Positions 27,501 through 42,500 of a DNA stretch of 64,000 nucleotides are shown here, piece by piece. The DNA comes from Cardinalis cardinalis (lineage: Eukaryota; Chordata; Aves; Passeriformes; Cardinalidae). The stretch is taken from assembly GCA_014549065.1 (NCBI GenBank), contig JACDOX010000015.1, positions 1,466,594-1,530,593 of the forward strand. Reading direction: 5' to 3'. The position numbers and the translations under genes were made by a program. Position 1 is the stretch's first letter. Every line of letters begins with the position of its first letter. The notes below the pieces were generated by a model. The model was not told where the DNA came from. It ran no database searches and saw only the letters and a program-made list of their open reading frames with translations.

Positions 27501-30500
27501 AAGATCATGAAATGNCACCCAGTTCAGAGGTAATTTTTTTCTCACTCCCAAACAAAAGANTTGGTTGACTTAGGATTTACCCTCATTCCCATTTCTTGGT
27601 GTCAAATTCAGATCCCTTCAGGTCCACACTGCCACAGTAACAAAAGCACATGTCTGTTTGGGCAAAAATCTTTATGCACACATGCTTGCAATTGATCTTA
27701 CATGAAAGGGAATCCTTCAGACTGGGAATATGAAAAGCCCAGTTATGACACTATTATGATGCTAGTCATATGGCATTTCCAGCTACAGTTTTGTTCCGTG
27801 GGGGACCNTCTCTGCCAAACACCTCATTGGCACTTTCGGAGACAAAAGAGTTTCCACACAGCTGAAGTTTAACTGTGTCCTTGGCAAAAGNGGTTAGTGA
27901 CTTTAATTCAGGGAGCCACAGGTACACATACAAGATACTCAGATACTGTAGCAATTGGGGATTTTACCTAAACACTGGCCTTCTAACAGCCAGTAGCCTT
28001 CAGTGCAGGAACAGGTATAGCCCCCTTCAGTATTTATGCAGATCTGGGTGGGGTTACACTGGTGAGAATCTGAAGCGCATTCATCCACATCTGCAACACA
28101 GAAATACAGAAATGTTAGAAATAGCAACAACAAAAGATTGTTCATATTGTACAGTGTGTACATTGCCTCTGTGCAAGGAATCAGAGTTTGGAGGAGTAGA
28201 GAGAATGACCATAACCTGAAGGAAAATCACAATAATAAATGTCGGAGGGCAGTGGGAACTGAGGATGCACATCAAATCTCTCACTTTTGCAGGTGACCCA
28301 GCGTTTCAGTTTTTTTCCTCAAGGANAGTCTCTCATTATCTTGAACTTTTGTGACTTCCACATTTGCTATGTCACTGAGCTGNGATTTCCATGCTATAGA
28401 GCAGTGTTCAGTCCTAGGGAGAGGCTGCTGAAAGGGTTGTGCAACCCCATTGAAAAGTAAGAGATGAAGGGGAGTTTGAGAGATGTACAAACACAACTCA
28501 GAGACAAAAAAAATACTTCCTACCTCCACCAATGCAGACCATCTCACTGTAGTTTTTCAGACAGAAAGTTCAACCAAAAATCAATCTTTACCTGGACAAA
28601 ACCCTGTATACTTCCCTGGAATCAATTTCCTGACAATAATACTATTTTCTTTTAATTTCCACCCCCACCCCCCCACCTTGCCATCTTTACTGGGTTTAAT
28701 GTATTTGGGTTTTTATTGCAATCCCTTAGGGTGTTTTTGTTGTGGGCTTTTTTTTTTCCCCTTTTTTTTTTGCAAGGGAGGTGAATAGCATTCTTACATT
28801 TATATAAGCCAGGACCCTGGAACCTAACTGATTAAAAATGCCTTTCAGAGTCAGAAATTCATTTTGAATCACGCCTTGCTCAATATCTTTCCTGATGTTT
28901 CAGGCATCAGGTTTGCCTCTAGATGTCAGAAATGGAAATGCCAAAAGATAAATTGTGTCATTTTCCCAGCCAACCTAAATTTTTATGTTTTATTTATTGA
29001 TACCTAAACTCTTTTTCATTCCAGCATATCGTGCACTGGCCTTTGCTGAAGCACTATGTCATCCTAGCAATGCTACTCCCTTGATCCTTCCCTGATTCTT
29101 ATTAACCCAGACTTTGTTAGGTCATGCCTGAAAGTGTCTCCCCAATGCCCTGGGCTGGAGCAAGCAGCAGAGGGCAGGAATTCCATCTCTGTACCTGCCC
29201 CCAAGGCAGCAGCCAGTCAGCTGTACAATCCTAGCAGTCATGAAATAACTGATCCAGGCTACCACAGTAGCATATCTGACATGCTCAGATCCATAAATAA
29301 ATACAAACATATTGTACATATGGAGAGAGTAAAGGGTTCTTATCTTGCCAACATCTGTACCGGAGCAATTTATGGTGAGTCAAAGCTGGTAAGATAACAA
29401 GAGGGGCACAATTAGAGGGAATTAACTCTGTCAGAATTCAGTTCCCATGTATTTATTGGCCAGATGAAGATTGGCAAAATGGTGGGGGAAGTGGGAAAAG
29501 GGTAAGATAACAAGTCTAGACTATATAGGTCCATAAATATGTTGTTCAGTTCAGCTATTNCTTCTGCGATTGAGCTAAAAAATTTGGATCCTCCCTTCAC
29601 AGCATATCACACATAATTGGTAGTATCTGAACAGAGATTTTATCTGACCATAAATTTAATAACAATGACATTAATGATTTCTAAATGAAAAAGCTTTCTA
29701 TTTGTCATGCTTGCTTATTGTTTTAGGANTGGTACCTTGGGATCTGGCCAATTCTGTTTTTTCTAGTCTGCACTAAGCTTAAAAAGGAGATTTTCATTTT
29801 CCATGTTCCCTGCTTCCAGTAATATTAATAGGTGAAGCAAAGTGAAAACAAAATGAGGGTCACGGTCTCATCACATATGGTAGCAAGACAGTCTGAAGAC
29901 AACAGATCCTCCACTCTTTTGTGGGGCATTTTTCTTGCAGGGATACAATGTCTTTCACTTAAAGCAACAGGTGGCCATGGGATTGGTTTTGTTCCCANAT
30001 CATCCTTGTAGCAGCTGCTTGAGCTCCACTCCAGAGAAGTAAAACATTGATCCTCTTCCACTTGCTTTATAATAATCAGATTTATTTGCTACTCCCAGTC
30101 TTCACCTTTTGTGGTGGTATTTGGAAGTATATTTCCATTTGAATGCAACATTTTTTACAATGAAGGCCTGCTGTGAAGTTTCTGCCAGAAAACGTGATGA
30201 TCCTGAAGCTGTCTATGCAGAACACCTTGACTCCTCACATTTTGCACTGAACAGTACCTTAGTGACTTCACTAAAGAAGCTTTATGCAACCAACAGATGT
30301 TAACAGCTTTACTGGTAGCAGCACATCTTTTTGGTTGGGCCTGAGGGAGCCCACCCAGTTCTGTATTTCATATCTGGCGTTCTCTAAGATTGCCCCTCAC
30401 CATGAGGTGCCATTAAACTCCTACTGACACAGCCAATACAATCAAATAAAGTATTTTTGGCAAGCAGCCTTCACAGTTGAAACAGGTATTATAATCCCCG

Positions 30501-33500
30501 GCNGTCTGCCCTGGATTAATCCACATTATATGGGCTCACTGAGAGCAGATATTTGTGCACTGAAAAAACTATTGGTGCAATAATTGGCCAGACATTAGGT
30601 ATCTTCTTGAAGGATATCAGACCTGGGAGACATAGGGTGTCTTGCCTATTTACACAGTGCAGCATACAGTAAGAGCAGATGTGGTTGGTAAAGTCAAAAC
30701 TAGACATTTGGCAGGGAAAACAAAAAAACCAAACCAACCCAACCAACCAACCAACCAACCAACCAAAAAAACTTCAACCTAACCTTCCCCCTCCTGCCCC
30801 AAACAAAAAACAAAAAACCAAAAACCCCAAACAATCCAGATTATTTCCACTGGGAGAAAACTAGCCATAGAACTTCAAGAGATTGCCTATAATGGATAGA
30901 CATAGAAGTTACATGAAAACACTTCCAGGGCATTTTTGTTTGAATGGAAAATTGGAAGAGATTGCAAGTGGAACATGACAATCCATCAATAAGGTGTGAA
31001 TAATTTCTTTGTCTGGTTGCACAGCTTATTTCTGTCCCATTCAAGCATAAATCTTAAGTATCTTCATGTTCTGGGACTTCAAAGTCCATTTGTTCTGCCT
31101 CTCTGATGGGTCATACACAATACCTGAGCAAGCTAACTGCACATGATGATAGATTTTCAATAGTTTTGTAGGTTCAAAGCAGATAAGACAAATTCAGAGA
31201 ATAAAAAACTNTAAGGCCTACTCAATACAAGGATAGCACATGTGGCTAAGAAATCCCTGAGGTGCATTTTCCTGAAGTTTGGAAGAGTGTGTCTGACACA
31301 CTTATGTCACAGTCTTCACTATGGACAGAAATACTGCAATGAATTTTCACCTGAGCCCCAAGGTAGAGTCTAATCAGATGGAGAGCAGAATTGCCATGAG
31401 GTGGACTGGGAAGGAAATAGAAATTAGATCTGTCCTCAGTGAAGATAGATTAAAGTACCTGGTGGTTNCTATGCAGGACAAGGAGCCAGCACAGATACAC
31501 TGACCACGCTGTAGCTCATGGGCTGAGAATTTATCTTTTGGGAACTCTTCCTTGCTTTTCATCTTCCATCACCCCACTTCCTATTTGAAAAGCAGGGATT
31601 ACAAAATCCATGAAAATCCATTATCTCTGCCATAGTCCACTCTCCCTCACTGTTTAGAACCTAAAACTCTTCAGGACAGGNCTTGCCCTCTTATGTACAA
31701 AACTTGTTCACAGTGAGTCTGTTTTTATTTGATGCCTTCCAATCCTAATACAAAACAAACTGGAGACTACAAAACCCTGCAATATCCCACTTGGTGATAA
31801 ATACCAGTGCCCCTGGATTTTAATGAGGAAATTCAAGATTAAGGAATTAAAGGACAAGCCTGTGACCATTTAACAAAACAGAAACAGGAGCAGGTNACAG
31901 ACCTTTCTGTCTTGTAGTCTCTCATGTACAACCTACCCNTATTATATGAACATTTCAAGATACCACTTTTTCAGAAATTTTGTGCAGACTCTACATTGGC
32001 TAGTGAGATCTAAAACAAAAGATTAACCATCTGAAAGCATTGTTTTCTACTAGAGGATCTTGGAAGCATCAAAGTTTCTTTCAGCTAAATTCTATGGTAC
32101 TCAGAATNTTGCTGTTCTACCCTAATGTTGCATGGAACCTCCAAGATTCCAGTAGTTACTGAAGCAGGAAGAGAGTTATTAATGTAGTCTATGGCAAGTT
32201 AAAAGAGTAATCTGGCTTTCATACCTCTTCTTACCCTGACAGACAGGACTGTGAGTGTTGCTGTGAAATTACATATGAAAAAAGTGAGGATGTTAAAGGT
32301 TGTCATACCTAATAATTTTGAACAAATTCAGATTTTTCCGAATGAGCAGTGGCTCTCCTTTGAGAGAGCAGTTGTTCAGCAGTTTGTAAGCACACTAGAG
32401 AACCAAGGCAGGATAGATGGATCACTGTTCAAAACTTCTCTTGCCAAGGAATGCTTGGCCAAAGCTGGTTCTAGTTGTTTCAGCTCTTGAGTATCCTGCT
32501 GTGTGCTATTAAATTAGTGGTCATCTATATTCTCTCACCCATCCTTCTAGTTGTTGTATTCACTTCTCTTATCCATCTTTCCAGTTGCTGTATTCACATT
32601 ACTGCTCCCACAAATAATTCCAAAGGCAGAAGTTTGGGCAGGACTCCAGACAAATTAAAATCTGACTTGAAGTGGGAACGATTGACTTTGTTAGTTCCCA
32701 GATGAATACTGAGAGCAACCACATGGCCTGTCCAGACCACTGCTCTCTTTCTCCTAAGAAATACCACCTACAATGAACAGAGCCTCGAGATTTAAAGATC
32801 TCTGGGTTACTGACAGAAGGAGAGAATAGGTAGATGGCATCTCCATATCCCTTTGTAAGGACACATGGGCTGAAAGAGCCNAAGCCTGAACACTCCAAAA
32901 TGAACCACATCCCTCTCGCTTAGATCAGTGTGTCTGCCTTAAAAAATTATGGCTGTGGTGGTTTGGTTTAGCAGCTCTGGGGTGTGATGTTGTCTTTACT
33001 TGACATTTTGACAAGAGGTGAGGTGGCTGGGGCAATGGGATTTCATTTGGGGATTGCAAGGGTGGAGAAAGTTTTTTTTAAAATTTCTGGCTGGCTGCCT
33101 GCCTTTTGTAGGATGTGATGTGCTGATGCTTTGTTTTTATTGGTACAGATTGTATTTTTAATGGATGGCAGGATGCCTGGTGACTGGATAGATATAATAT
33201 ATAATGTCAAAATAAATACATGAACTCATGGTGTTTAGCATGCAAATTACTGGCTTTGTGTTTTATTATCTGTAAAAGCTAATATTAATAGATATTAGTG
33301 GATTCTTTAGAATTTAGCCACATCATAGAACAATGAATGAAGTTTTTAATTCACGCCTCATAAATTATAGAAAAAATAAATAATTTAAAAGCCATGCATG
33401 CACAAAAAATGGAGCAACATATTAATATAGAAAGGAAGGCTAGATGCNAAACTGCAGCACAACACTACATCTCACCAGGGAGGCTAATTCTTATCAGGAG

Positions 33501-36500
33501 GTCTTTTTATGGCACTGACTTATGTTCACCAAGAACNCAGGACTGAGACCACTCTTATTTGTATTAATAATACTGCAAGAAATCACAGCATAAAAAGAAA
33601 ACCAGCACTCTAACCCTTTGAATGAAGACCAGATATATTCAGTACTTTTTAAACCAAAGAGACTAAGACTGGGAGTTCAGTAATGTCCAGAGAGAATCAT
33701 AACTGTGGAATTCTGAGGATCTGGTTTTGGCCTACTGTTTTCCACATTTGTGATAAAATGCAGAGGATCACAAACTGGTGCAGTAAAGAACTAAAATGTG
33801 AAATGAAGTCTTATATGAAAGTATTTTGCTAGGTATGTTGGGCACATTTGAAAGTGCTTTTCAAGTCAGACAAATGCAAGGCCATATACCAAGAGTAAAA
33901 AATGTAGGTCAAAAAACCCCAACTCTGGAGTTGTTACAGATAATCACTTGAACATGAACTTTTCCTGACATCATGTTGCTGAAAAGACAAGCATTACCAT
34001 AAGCACACTGAGTAGACACAGGAAATTGTTCTTACACTGTACACTGCATTAGTGCAATAATTACTGAAATACATTTCTGGTGTCAACACTTCAAAAAATG
34101 ATATTGCAGAGAGACACCAAGAAATTCCAAAGAGTTATTCCAAGCGACAAAAATTTATCTTAGAGCAAGATAATGCTCCATTTAGTAATCTATTTAAGAA
34201 AAGGTTCAAGGTATATTTGCCTGTGATCTGTAAGCATCTTCATGGAAACTATGTTCTTATCTGAGATGGTCGCTAAAGCAAAAGACATAGAGATATAATT
34301 CAGTGNTTAGAAGACAAATTCAAAATAAAAATAAGACACATGCTTTAGTGCTTCTGATTAAGCATCTGAAAAACATAATCAAANACATGCTAGAGGCTGC
34401 ATGGAACCTCAAAATTTACAGTAGTTACTGAAGCAGAAAGAGAATTATCTATGCAGTCNGTAGCAAACTGAAATAATTATCTGGCTTTTACACCTCTTCT
34501 TACCCTTACAGATAGGACTGTGAGTATTGCTGTGAAATTACATATGAAAAAAACTAGGATGCTAAAGATGTTCCTGTCCTTTAGAGTCTTATACCTCAAC
34601 AGTGTTTATTCTTTCAAACAAGCTGTAGCAAAAAACTATGTCTTCAAAACACCATTTGATGGGTAAGGTTCTGTGTCCAAGGTCACAAAAAAGACAGATT
34701 ATGTGGTCAAAATGGTGTCTTAAAGTATTCACTGAATAATCTAATCTTATTTTTGTTTATATCCATAACCATCATACCTGAGATTTTCTGTTTGCCTTAT
34801 CTCATTTTCCATTTCCTAGGCCATTAGGAAATCTAACTGGGCCAGCAAAAGTACTGAAAATGAGAACAGGAACTTGAAAAGTTCTTCCAAATGATTTTTC
34901 CATTGCAAATATTTAAATGTACGTGTGTGCATTTTTTATTTTTTTATTTGTAGTTTAATCAATAAAAATGGTTTTTAGTGAAAGAAATTGTACCTCTAAT
35001 GCTTTAGTAACTTCAGAAATATGTGGAAAACATACCATTTTTTGTGGTAGAAGATGTTAAGTCATCACCCTAAATATGCTGGGCATGCCAACCACCTTCC
35101 TTTCAGTACACACAGAGTGATTGCTTCTTTGTGAAAGATGAACCAAGTAAAAGAGGAAGAATCCAAGTTATTACCACAGACAATTCATTGAATCAAAGAC
35201 CCTCATGAGGACTAAACTGAAGGTTAGAGGATGTGGTCTTGTAGGAAGTAGTAGATTTTTCAGCAATCAAAGTAACTTTATGAGGTGGATAGCCAGGGAA
35301 AGAAGCCAGCAGACAACAGGAGAAGGAGCAGAGGTATTTAGGAACTGGGAGCACCTGCCCTCTGGAAGGTGTGGTTCAAAAACTGTAAGCAGACACTGCC
35401 CTTCTTCTGCTCAGAAAAAAAGAGGATTGTGCATNAACAGGACTTCATGCACTAAAGAATACAGAAGGAAACAAAGTCCTTAAGATCAACGCATTAGTTC
35501 AGAGACTTTTCAGAGCCCTTCAGGTAAGGAAATATTTTCTTGACAAAAAGCTACTTTTAAAGGCTAAAAAAAATCTTAGTACTTATGGGCATGTGGTTAA
35601 ATACCACAAGACTGAGTAAATGCACAGATTGGAAAGTTTACCATGGGAGTTCCATCCCAAGGAGAGGATTTGCACCTGCCCTAACNGGAACAAGGGAGAC
35701 TATTGTCCTTCAGTGCCTCCAGGCTTGGTGAGTGGTGTGATCTGTGACTGCACTCATCCCTCCACAGGCATGGTCTGTGCTTGGGGCACTGTGAGCATCC
35801 CACTCCCCATGGCAGCTCCTTTCCCAGCTGGCTGACAGTGGGATAACAGCTCTAGCAGAGAGCTGTCATGGAAGGATGTGGGCTTATCATCTCTGAGCTA
35901 GAACCACGCTCTTGGAGACCATGACAATTAGAAGTGAAACTTTGCTTGGACTCAGTGATGAAGGGGGAAGCCAACGCGGACAGCAGATTTCCAAGACAAT
36001 ATGCTTTTGGCAATGTGTGCTGTTTCGCAGATGGACTGTTACATTTTGTTCTCTTTGGAACATATTTAGCATGCATGACTTCCTTTCTTAAGTAATGAAT
36101 TCTGATAATCATGCTACAAATTTCTGTGGGTCACAGTAGCAGCTAAGGCTGCTTTTCCTTCTTTTGGTCAGCCATTGACAAAAGTAGGGATGCTTTTGCC
36201 ATCATGACTATTTGAGAGCCACTAGCACCATGGGGTTCAACACAGCAATACTGGAGATTAATTTGACAGTTGTGAGAGCACAGGTCTTGTAGACTGGAAA
36301 ACGTTTACCATGGGAAATCTTCTTCCCCCTTTTACAAGGANGTGTGGGTGATTTTGGGGCCCTATGTCTTTACTTTATTCTGTCTGTCTTTTAGTCCCAC
36401 TGTTTTACTGTCACAACCCCAGGAGCTAACCCGGCTCTTAAGATGCAACGATCTGGAAGAGAGGCTCAAAGCTGACAGCTCGTTCCAGAATCTCTGTCTG

Positions 36501-39500
36501 CTCAAACACTAAAGCTCATTCAGTCATTTATAACCCTCAGGGCTCCATTTTAAAATAATACAAAGATTGGATGTCTGTTTTTTATAGGCATAATTGCAGG
36601 CCAGGACTAAACATCCAAGCTCAGTAACATGGGTATCAGATCCAAGATTACTTGGAACAGAGCACTTTCCCCAGACTTCTCCCCCACTCCTTATTTGGAC
36701 ACTGAAAAATAATTTCCTCAGTAGTAGATTTTTACTCAGTGAAATCACATGTTTTCTCAAAACTTTTTTTTTCTCAAGATAATTACATTCGATAAGAANA
36801 GGGAAGAAATAACAATGCCACATTCCTAAAGTGCAGACTGAAGCCAAATTCAAACTGCTGCTGTGTGGGGTCAGTGTTTTTTCCAAGGACAACTGACCCT
36901 GCTGAGCTTGGACACAATCCAAGATCAACTCTCTAAACACCTGTTTAATTGCATATTTCACTGTCTGAGGACTGGCCATTGATTGCTGAATTAATTTTCT
37001 ATCTGCATCCCATATGCATTAGGTTATTGGCTGATGGCTAAACAGGGATTAAAGTGAGTTTCTTCACACAGAGGGTCAGTCTGGAAATGGATACTAAATA
37101 AGTGTGAGGCATGAATCTGTAATTCTGCTCCCTCTGCCTGGTATGAAAATTGCTCAACATGTGTCACAGGTTTTAGGTCTCNTGCCAGCTATCTGAGCCT
37201 TTCCTTAGCGAGAGCACTTTGCACATTACTCAAAGATGATAAACAACTGCTAAACTGTGAAGGACTTTGCTCTTTGAACACAGTTCTAGTCCTGCTTTTG
37301 TGGCTGAGATTTACAGGACAGCCATGCAAAGAAGTGCACAGCAAGGGGACTAAAGGGCCAGCATCCTCTCCCCTCTCTGCTCAGACCTGTGCATGGTTCA
37401 TACACTTGGCATCACCTGCATGACCACAGATCCTCACTCCCACCGGGTCCCAGGGCTCTCTGTTGGGACAAGATCACAGCCACTTGTGTGGACTATTCCT
37501 GGTGTCCCATGAGAGCTTTTGCACAAATGCACAGTCAGTATGCTGACTCTGGGATCAGAAAAAAAAAAGGCAATCTACTAATTTCAACAAAGAGCTTTGC
37601 TTAAAGATGGAAACTCCATGGGCTGGAACATAACTGTATTCTCTTGATTCATGATTTCCTGCTGCAGATTCTGCACATGCATGACCAGTGCATGTGATTT
37701 GGGAATCTCAGCTATTTCCCTGGTGCACTTATTCTATGCNAAATAGCTGCAGTATAGCAGAACAAGAGAGACCCAAGTACCCTGAGGAAGTGAGGTAGAC
37801 ACATTGCCATTCCACTGANNACACTCAACCTGCTGAATTAGGAGGTACAAAGAAGTTTTTGCTCAACATGGTTTTATCTTCATCATCAGAAAATATATTT
37901 TTCAGCTGAATAAATGGAGTATTACTGTGGTTTCTCAAAATTACCTATTTTATACGACCATATGCTACACTGTGATCTGCTGGTAGAGTGGTAAGAGGAG
38001 CCAGTGAGCTTTTATTAGGAATGCTCTCAGCTGCTGGGAGGTTATCTAAGTAGCACTTTCTACTGCAATGGAAACAAAAAATGTGCAGTCAGAGCCAGGA
38101 AATGCACGCTCAGAAATAAGAAAAAAGATTCTTACAATCATCGGTTTGCTGCATGATATGAAATAGTCTCATGCAAGAATCTCTAGAAAAGGCCTACAAA
38201 ACTTTACAGAAGATGTGTAGAACTACTAATAGTGAAGAAATTAGTTTTCTATGGCTGAATTGTGTATTTTCTCTGCATTACTATAGGTTAGTTAANAAAG
38301 ACCCTGAAAGAAAGAATATATCAAAACTATAGGTGTTTAAAGCATTATTTATAAAGCTTTTAAACATGTTGTTCAAATGCTATTGGCTTCTCCTCCAACA
38401 AATTTTTTCAAAGACTTTTCTGTTAGGGTACAGAACATGAGAGAACTAAAAGCAGAGAACTGCTATTCCCACTTTTGTTCNCTGGGGAGCTTTGAGAAAT
38501 CTCAAGCACAAATAGTCCAGCCAGCTGGTTTAGCCAATTGGTGGTCAGTTTACATTTCCTCTAATAAGTGAACTTCTTGACCGTACATTTTAACTGAGTC
38601 ATTAAGAGCTCCTTTTCCAAGTGTTTTGGCAGGCTAGAGAGGTCTGGGACTGTGAATAAACCACAANAACTAGTAAAGAAGAGAACAGTCTGACTTTTAA
38701 TATGGCAGAAGAAGTTGATCCAAACGGATCCAGAAATTAAAGCCTCAGTGAAAACAATGNGATACAAATATCCACCTGCAGGTTATAACAGAAACTTTTA
38801 TTGGAAGGGCTGCTTCTTCTACTAAAATGCAGCCACTTTGGATGTGCAACATCAAGTGTGTTGTGCAAACAACTGAAAAAACAAGTGAGATTCTAGGTGA
38901 GCAATATGTACATACCCATAGAGAAAATTCAGTATGAATGCTGCGGTCACTCTGACAGGATAACTTGAAATCTTCAATATATATGAAAAGAAGACAACAA
39001 GGGATCTCTGTCATGGGATATCATGATAGAGATCCCTAGTATGNGATTTGTCACAAAAGCTTCAGCAATAATCACCAGCATCTGTTTCCAGGACTGGATT
39101 CAAAACTGCTTGGCTTGAGCACGCAGGGAGGCAGCAGCTGAAGGTGGCATGGCTGTAGATTGCCTCATGTCACTTGAAGCTACATGAGTCAAACACACAT
39201 ATAATGGGCACTTTGACTTTCTCCAAGAGGCTAACACCTTACTCCCTTAACAGCCATTAAACCAGGGAAAAGAGCCTGGCTTGCAGAATGTGTTTCTCCA
39301 AGTTCCTATAGTGAAGTATTTTCTCAGTTTTTCAGTGAAATGAATCTTCAGTTTCATGGAGAGAAAATTCAGTCAAGACCATCCAGATGAAGACTTCTGT
39401 TTTATGCCAGGGTCAATACAGAGGAAGAAGATCTGCCCTTATCTCAATTGATTTATTGATTGACAGGTGGGGAACAGGACTCCTGCAAATGTTAGGTAAC

Positions 39501-42500
39501 GTTTATTAGAAATTTTCTTTGATGCAGTTTCAGCCTCACATCTTGTCCTGCTTGGGAATTTTGCAACTATCTAGAACCTAGTCATGGTCCTGCTCAAAAC
39601 TGGCAGGTCTTGGGGCAAAACAAACCACAACTTTCTGCCTCTAAAGGCTCAGCACATCTCCTTTGAGATCTTGCTATATCAGAATTTCCCAAATCTAGAA
39701 ATTTTCTGTCTTAATTTAGGCCCTACAGGTAACCGAAAGGGACTACTGAGACAGAGAGAGTGTGTGTGAAAAAGCCCTCTGAGATGAAACACCTCTTTTT
39801 CCAGGGAGCCATGAACTGAGAGTAAGGAGAGCAGGAAAACTGCCAGTAGACATCCACATCACACACTAATTGGAACAAAGTAAACCTCCCATATCCACAC
39901 AGTTTTCATCTATCCAGGACAGTTTGCAACTCGGCTGGCTGGCGGTAGTTTTTGGAACATTGCAGGAAAATGTGGTTCAAGCATTATAAAGTAGTGAATG
40001 CCAAATCTGAGTTAAANCCAGTTATTTGAGCAGGGCTTATAGGCATTTTCCAATGATCACCACCACTGAAATAAATAAATAGATGGCTTGCTATGTATAC
40101 ACTCAGGGGGGAATGTTGCCCAACATTCATAGCTCTTGGCTATTAAGAGTAATGAGGACACAGCTGTCTGAGTCTGGAAGCCAGTATTTGCAGAGATTTT
40201 TCTTCTCCACTGGCTTTATTCCACTACCCATTCTTTGCTTATAAAAGAGCCCAAAAGGTCCTAACATTTATACAAGAATTACCTTAGCTTTGTGGCACTT
40301 TTGAGATTGTTATAAAACATGCTGACACATGGACAGATTTGAAACTCAGATGAAATACGAAAAACAATTTTCTCCCCTGATAAGGTCCCCAGTGCCCTCA
40401 GTGCCAAGGATAACACTCTCTTTAGTCAATCATGACAGCTTCTGGAGCAGTTGGCAGGAGTTGCTGCCGTGGGCAGGGATCTGAAGGTCTTCCTTCTAAA
40501 AAAGGACCTCTAATTCTCACTGCAGACCCTGGGGTTGTGATGTAAATTTTGCGTCACACTTAACTGGTCAGCTCTACAGAGCCTCCAAAGCAAGTATAAA
40601 AGCACCCCACTCCATTCAAAGATCTAACAGCACTTTAAAATCAGTGCTAAAACTCATAGTCCATGTGACAAAGAGAATATCACTTTCATTTTATGGAAGC
40701 CTTCAATATATTAAAGGCTTGAACCTGTATCAGACACAGGCTACTGCACTTCAGGNACTGCAGTTTCAGAGCCATGGCACAAGGCATGTTGAAGTTGGCT
40801 TCTGTAAATCATCTGGTCTCAGCCTCAAAGCAGGGACAATTCAGTCAGGCTGCTCAGGGCCTTTTCCAGTTGAGGTTTGAATTTCTCCAAGGGTATGACC
40901 TTTAGCTACAAAGTTTTTGAACATCTTTTCCAGTGTTTGACCACCTCACTGTGATAACGTTTCTCCTGATAGCTAATAAGGATTTCCCATGTTGCAACTC
41001 TTGCCCATTCCNCTCCACATCATCTCTGAGATGGATCTGGCTTCATCTTCTCTACACACTGACATTAGACAGTGGAGGGCAGCAAGCAGCACAATTCCCT
41101 CATAAGCCTTATGTTCTTAAGGCAGGTTAAGTCCACTTCTCTCCCTGTATGACATGTGCTGCCAGCCTCTAACAACCACAGTGGTCCTTTGCTGCATATC
41201 TTCAGTGTGCCCAGGTCTTTTTTATGCCAGGAAAGCAGAATGACTGGGAGAATTGGGTGCCTGTGAAGGCAACAGAAATTGACTGCATTTGAATTCTCCC
41301 CTGGAGGTATTAAGACAAAATAATTAAAATGTGAATCTCTGCTTAATTTAGTAGCAACTGTTGAGGTTGGTGAACCATTTCATTGGATGCTGAACAAACA
41401 GAACCAGACTGCACTACTCACACACANAGACCCGCACACATTTGTCCCCAGATCTCCAAGGTAAGCCTACCTTCCTTATACCAGAACTCAGAAATTCCTG
41501 ACCAGTGCTACAAGCTGACAGGACTGGGCACATGAGCAGTGTCACAGGCAGTCCCACCAGCTCTCACATTATCCATGAAAGCTCAGAAAGACATGTTCAC
41601 ACTGAGCATTCCCAAGCCAAACAGTTCATTTTCAAGTGCCTGGCCTGAAAAAAGCCCTATGTTCTCTTTGGGTAAGTAAAAAAAATGAAAACTAAATAAA
41701 TAAACAAACAAAAGAGACAATGTACCCAACCAGCGGGAACATTTAATCTCTGTGATTATTCCTGGACCAAACTCCTGCTTTTACTCTCCAGAAGGTACAT
41801 CCCAGTGAATTTTCCATCATGTGGGCCTGCTGTAGTGGAAAGTTAATTTACATTTTTTTCTTTATAGTACATTCTTTTATTAACCCTTATTGCCACAAGG
41901 TCTCAGGTCATACTGAGTCACGTAAGGGAGTAGTTCCATTTTAAAAGGCACAGTCTCCAGGACAGAAGCAGGCTTAGCAAATTCTTAGCATGATTAGCAT
42001 TCTACAATTCAGAGTCTTTCTAATCATCTCCAATCAGATACTGCAGATAGTGCTTAGTTTAGCATTTCATGTCCCTCCCCAGGTCAAAGGGAATGAAAAA
42101 TGGATGGATCATGTATTTATGAAACAGTTTCATGTCCCCAGTTCTCTAGATGTCAGCTTGTGACTTTTGTGGAGCAGAATATGATAGTATTTTGTGTCTG
42201 TAGATTATGAATTTACCAGATCCAGAATACATGTGACTTGCTGGGTCATTAAGGAATATACTGCAAATTGTCAGCCACTCATTATCTTTAGAGGCATTCT
42301 CTAGTCTGTATAGGACACACCTATGCCATAGTTTTCTGGACTCAAATCTGTATGTGGGCTTACTGCCTGAGAAACATGGAGATAAACTTTTTATTTCTTT
42401 CCATTAAATTCATGGGCAGTGTTTGAAGTCTTATGTGCAACCCTGTAAAGTTCTCTTATACCACTTTTCATCTNTGACTAGTTAAACCCCTTGAAAATGT

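Noticed and set aside
32950..33230. Possible LTR starting TGTGGTGGTTTGG
   Set aside because: The 5' end resembles some bird LTRs, but I could not find a matching CA end with a target duplication. The TTATGGC found at both 32947 and 33508 is not preceded by CA.
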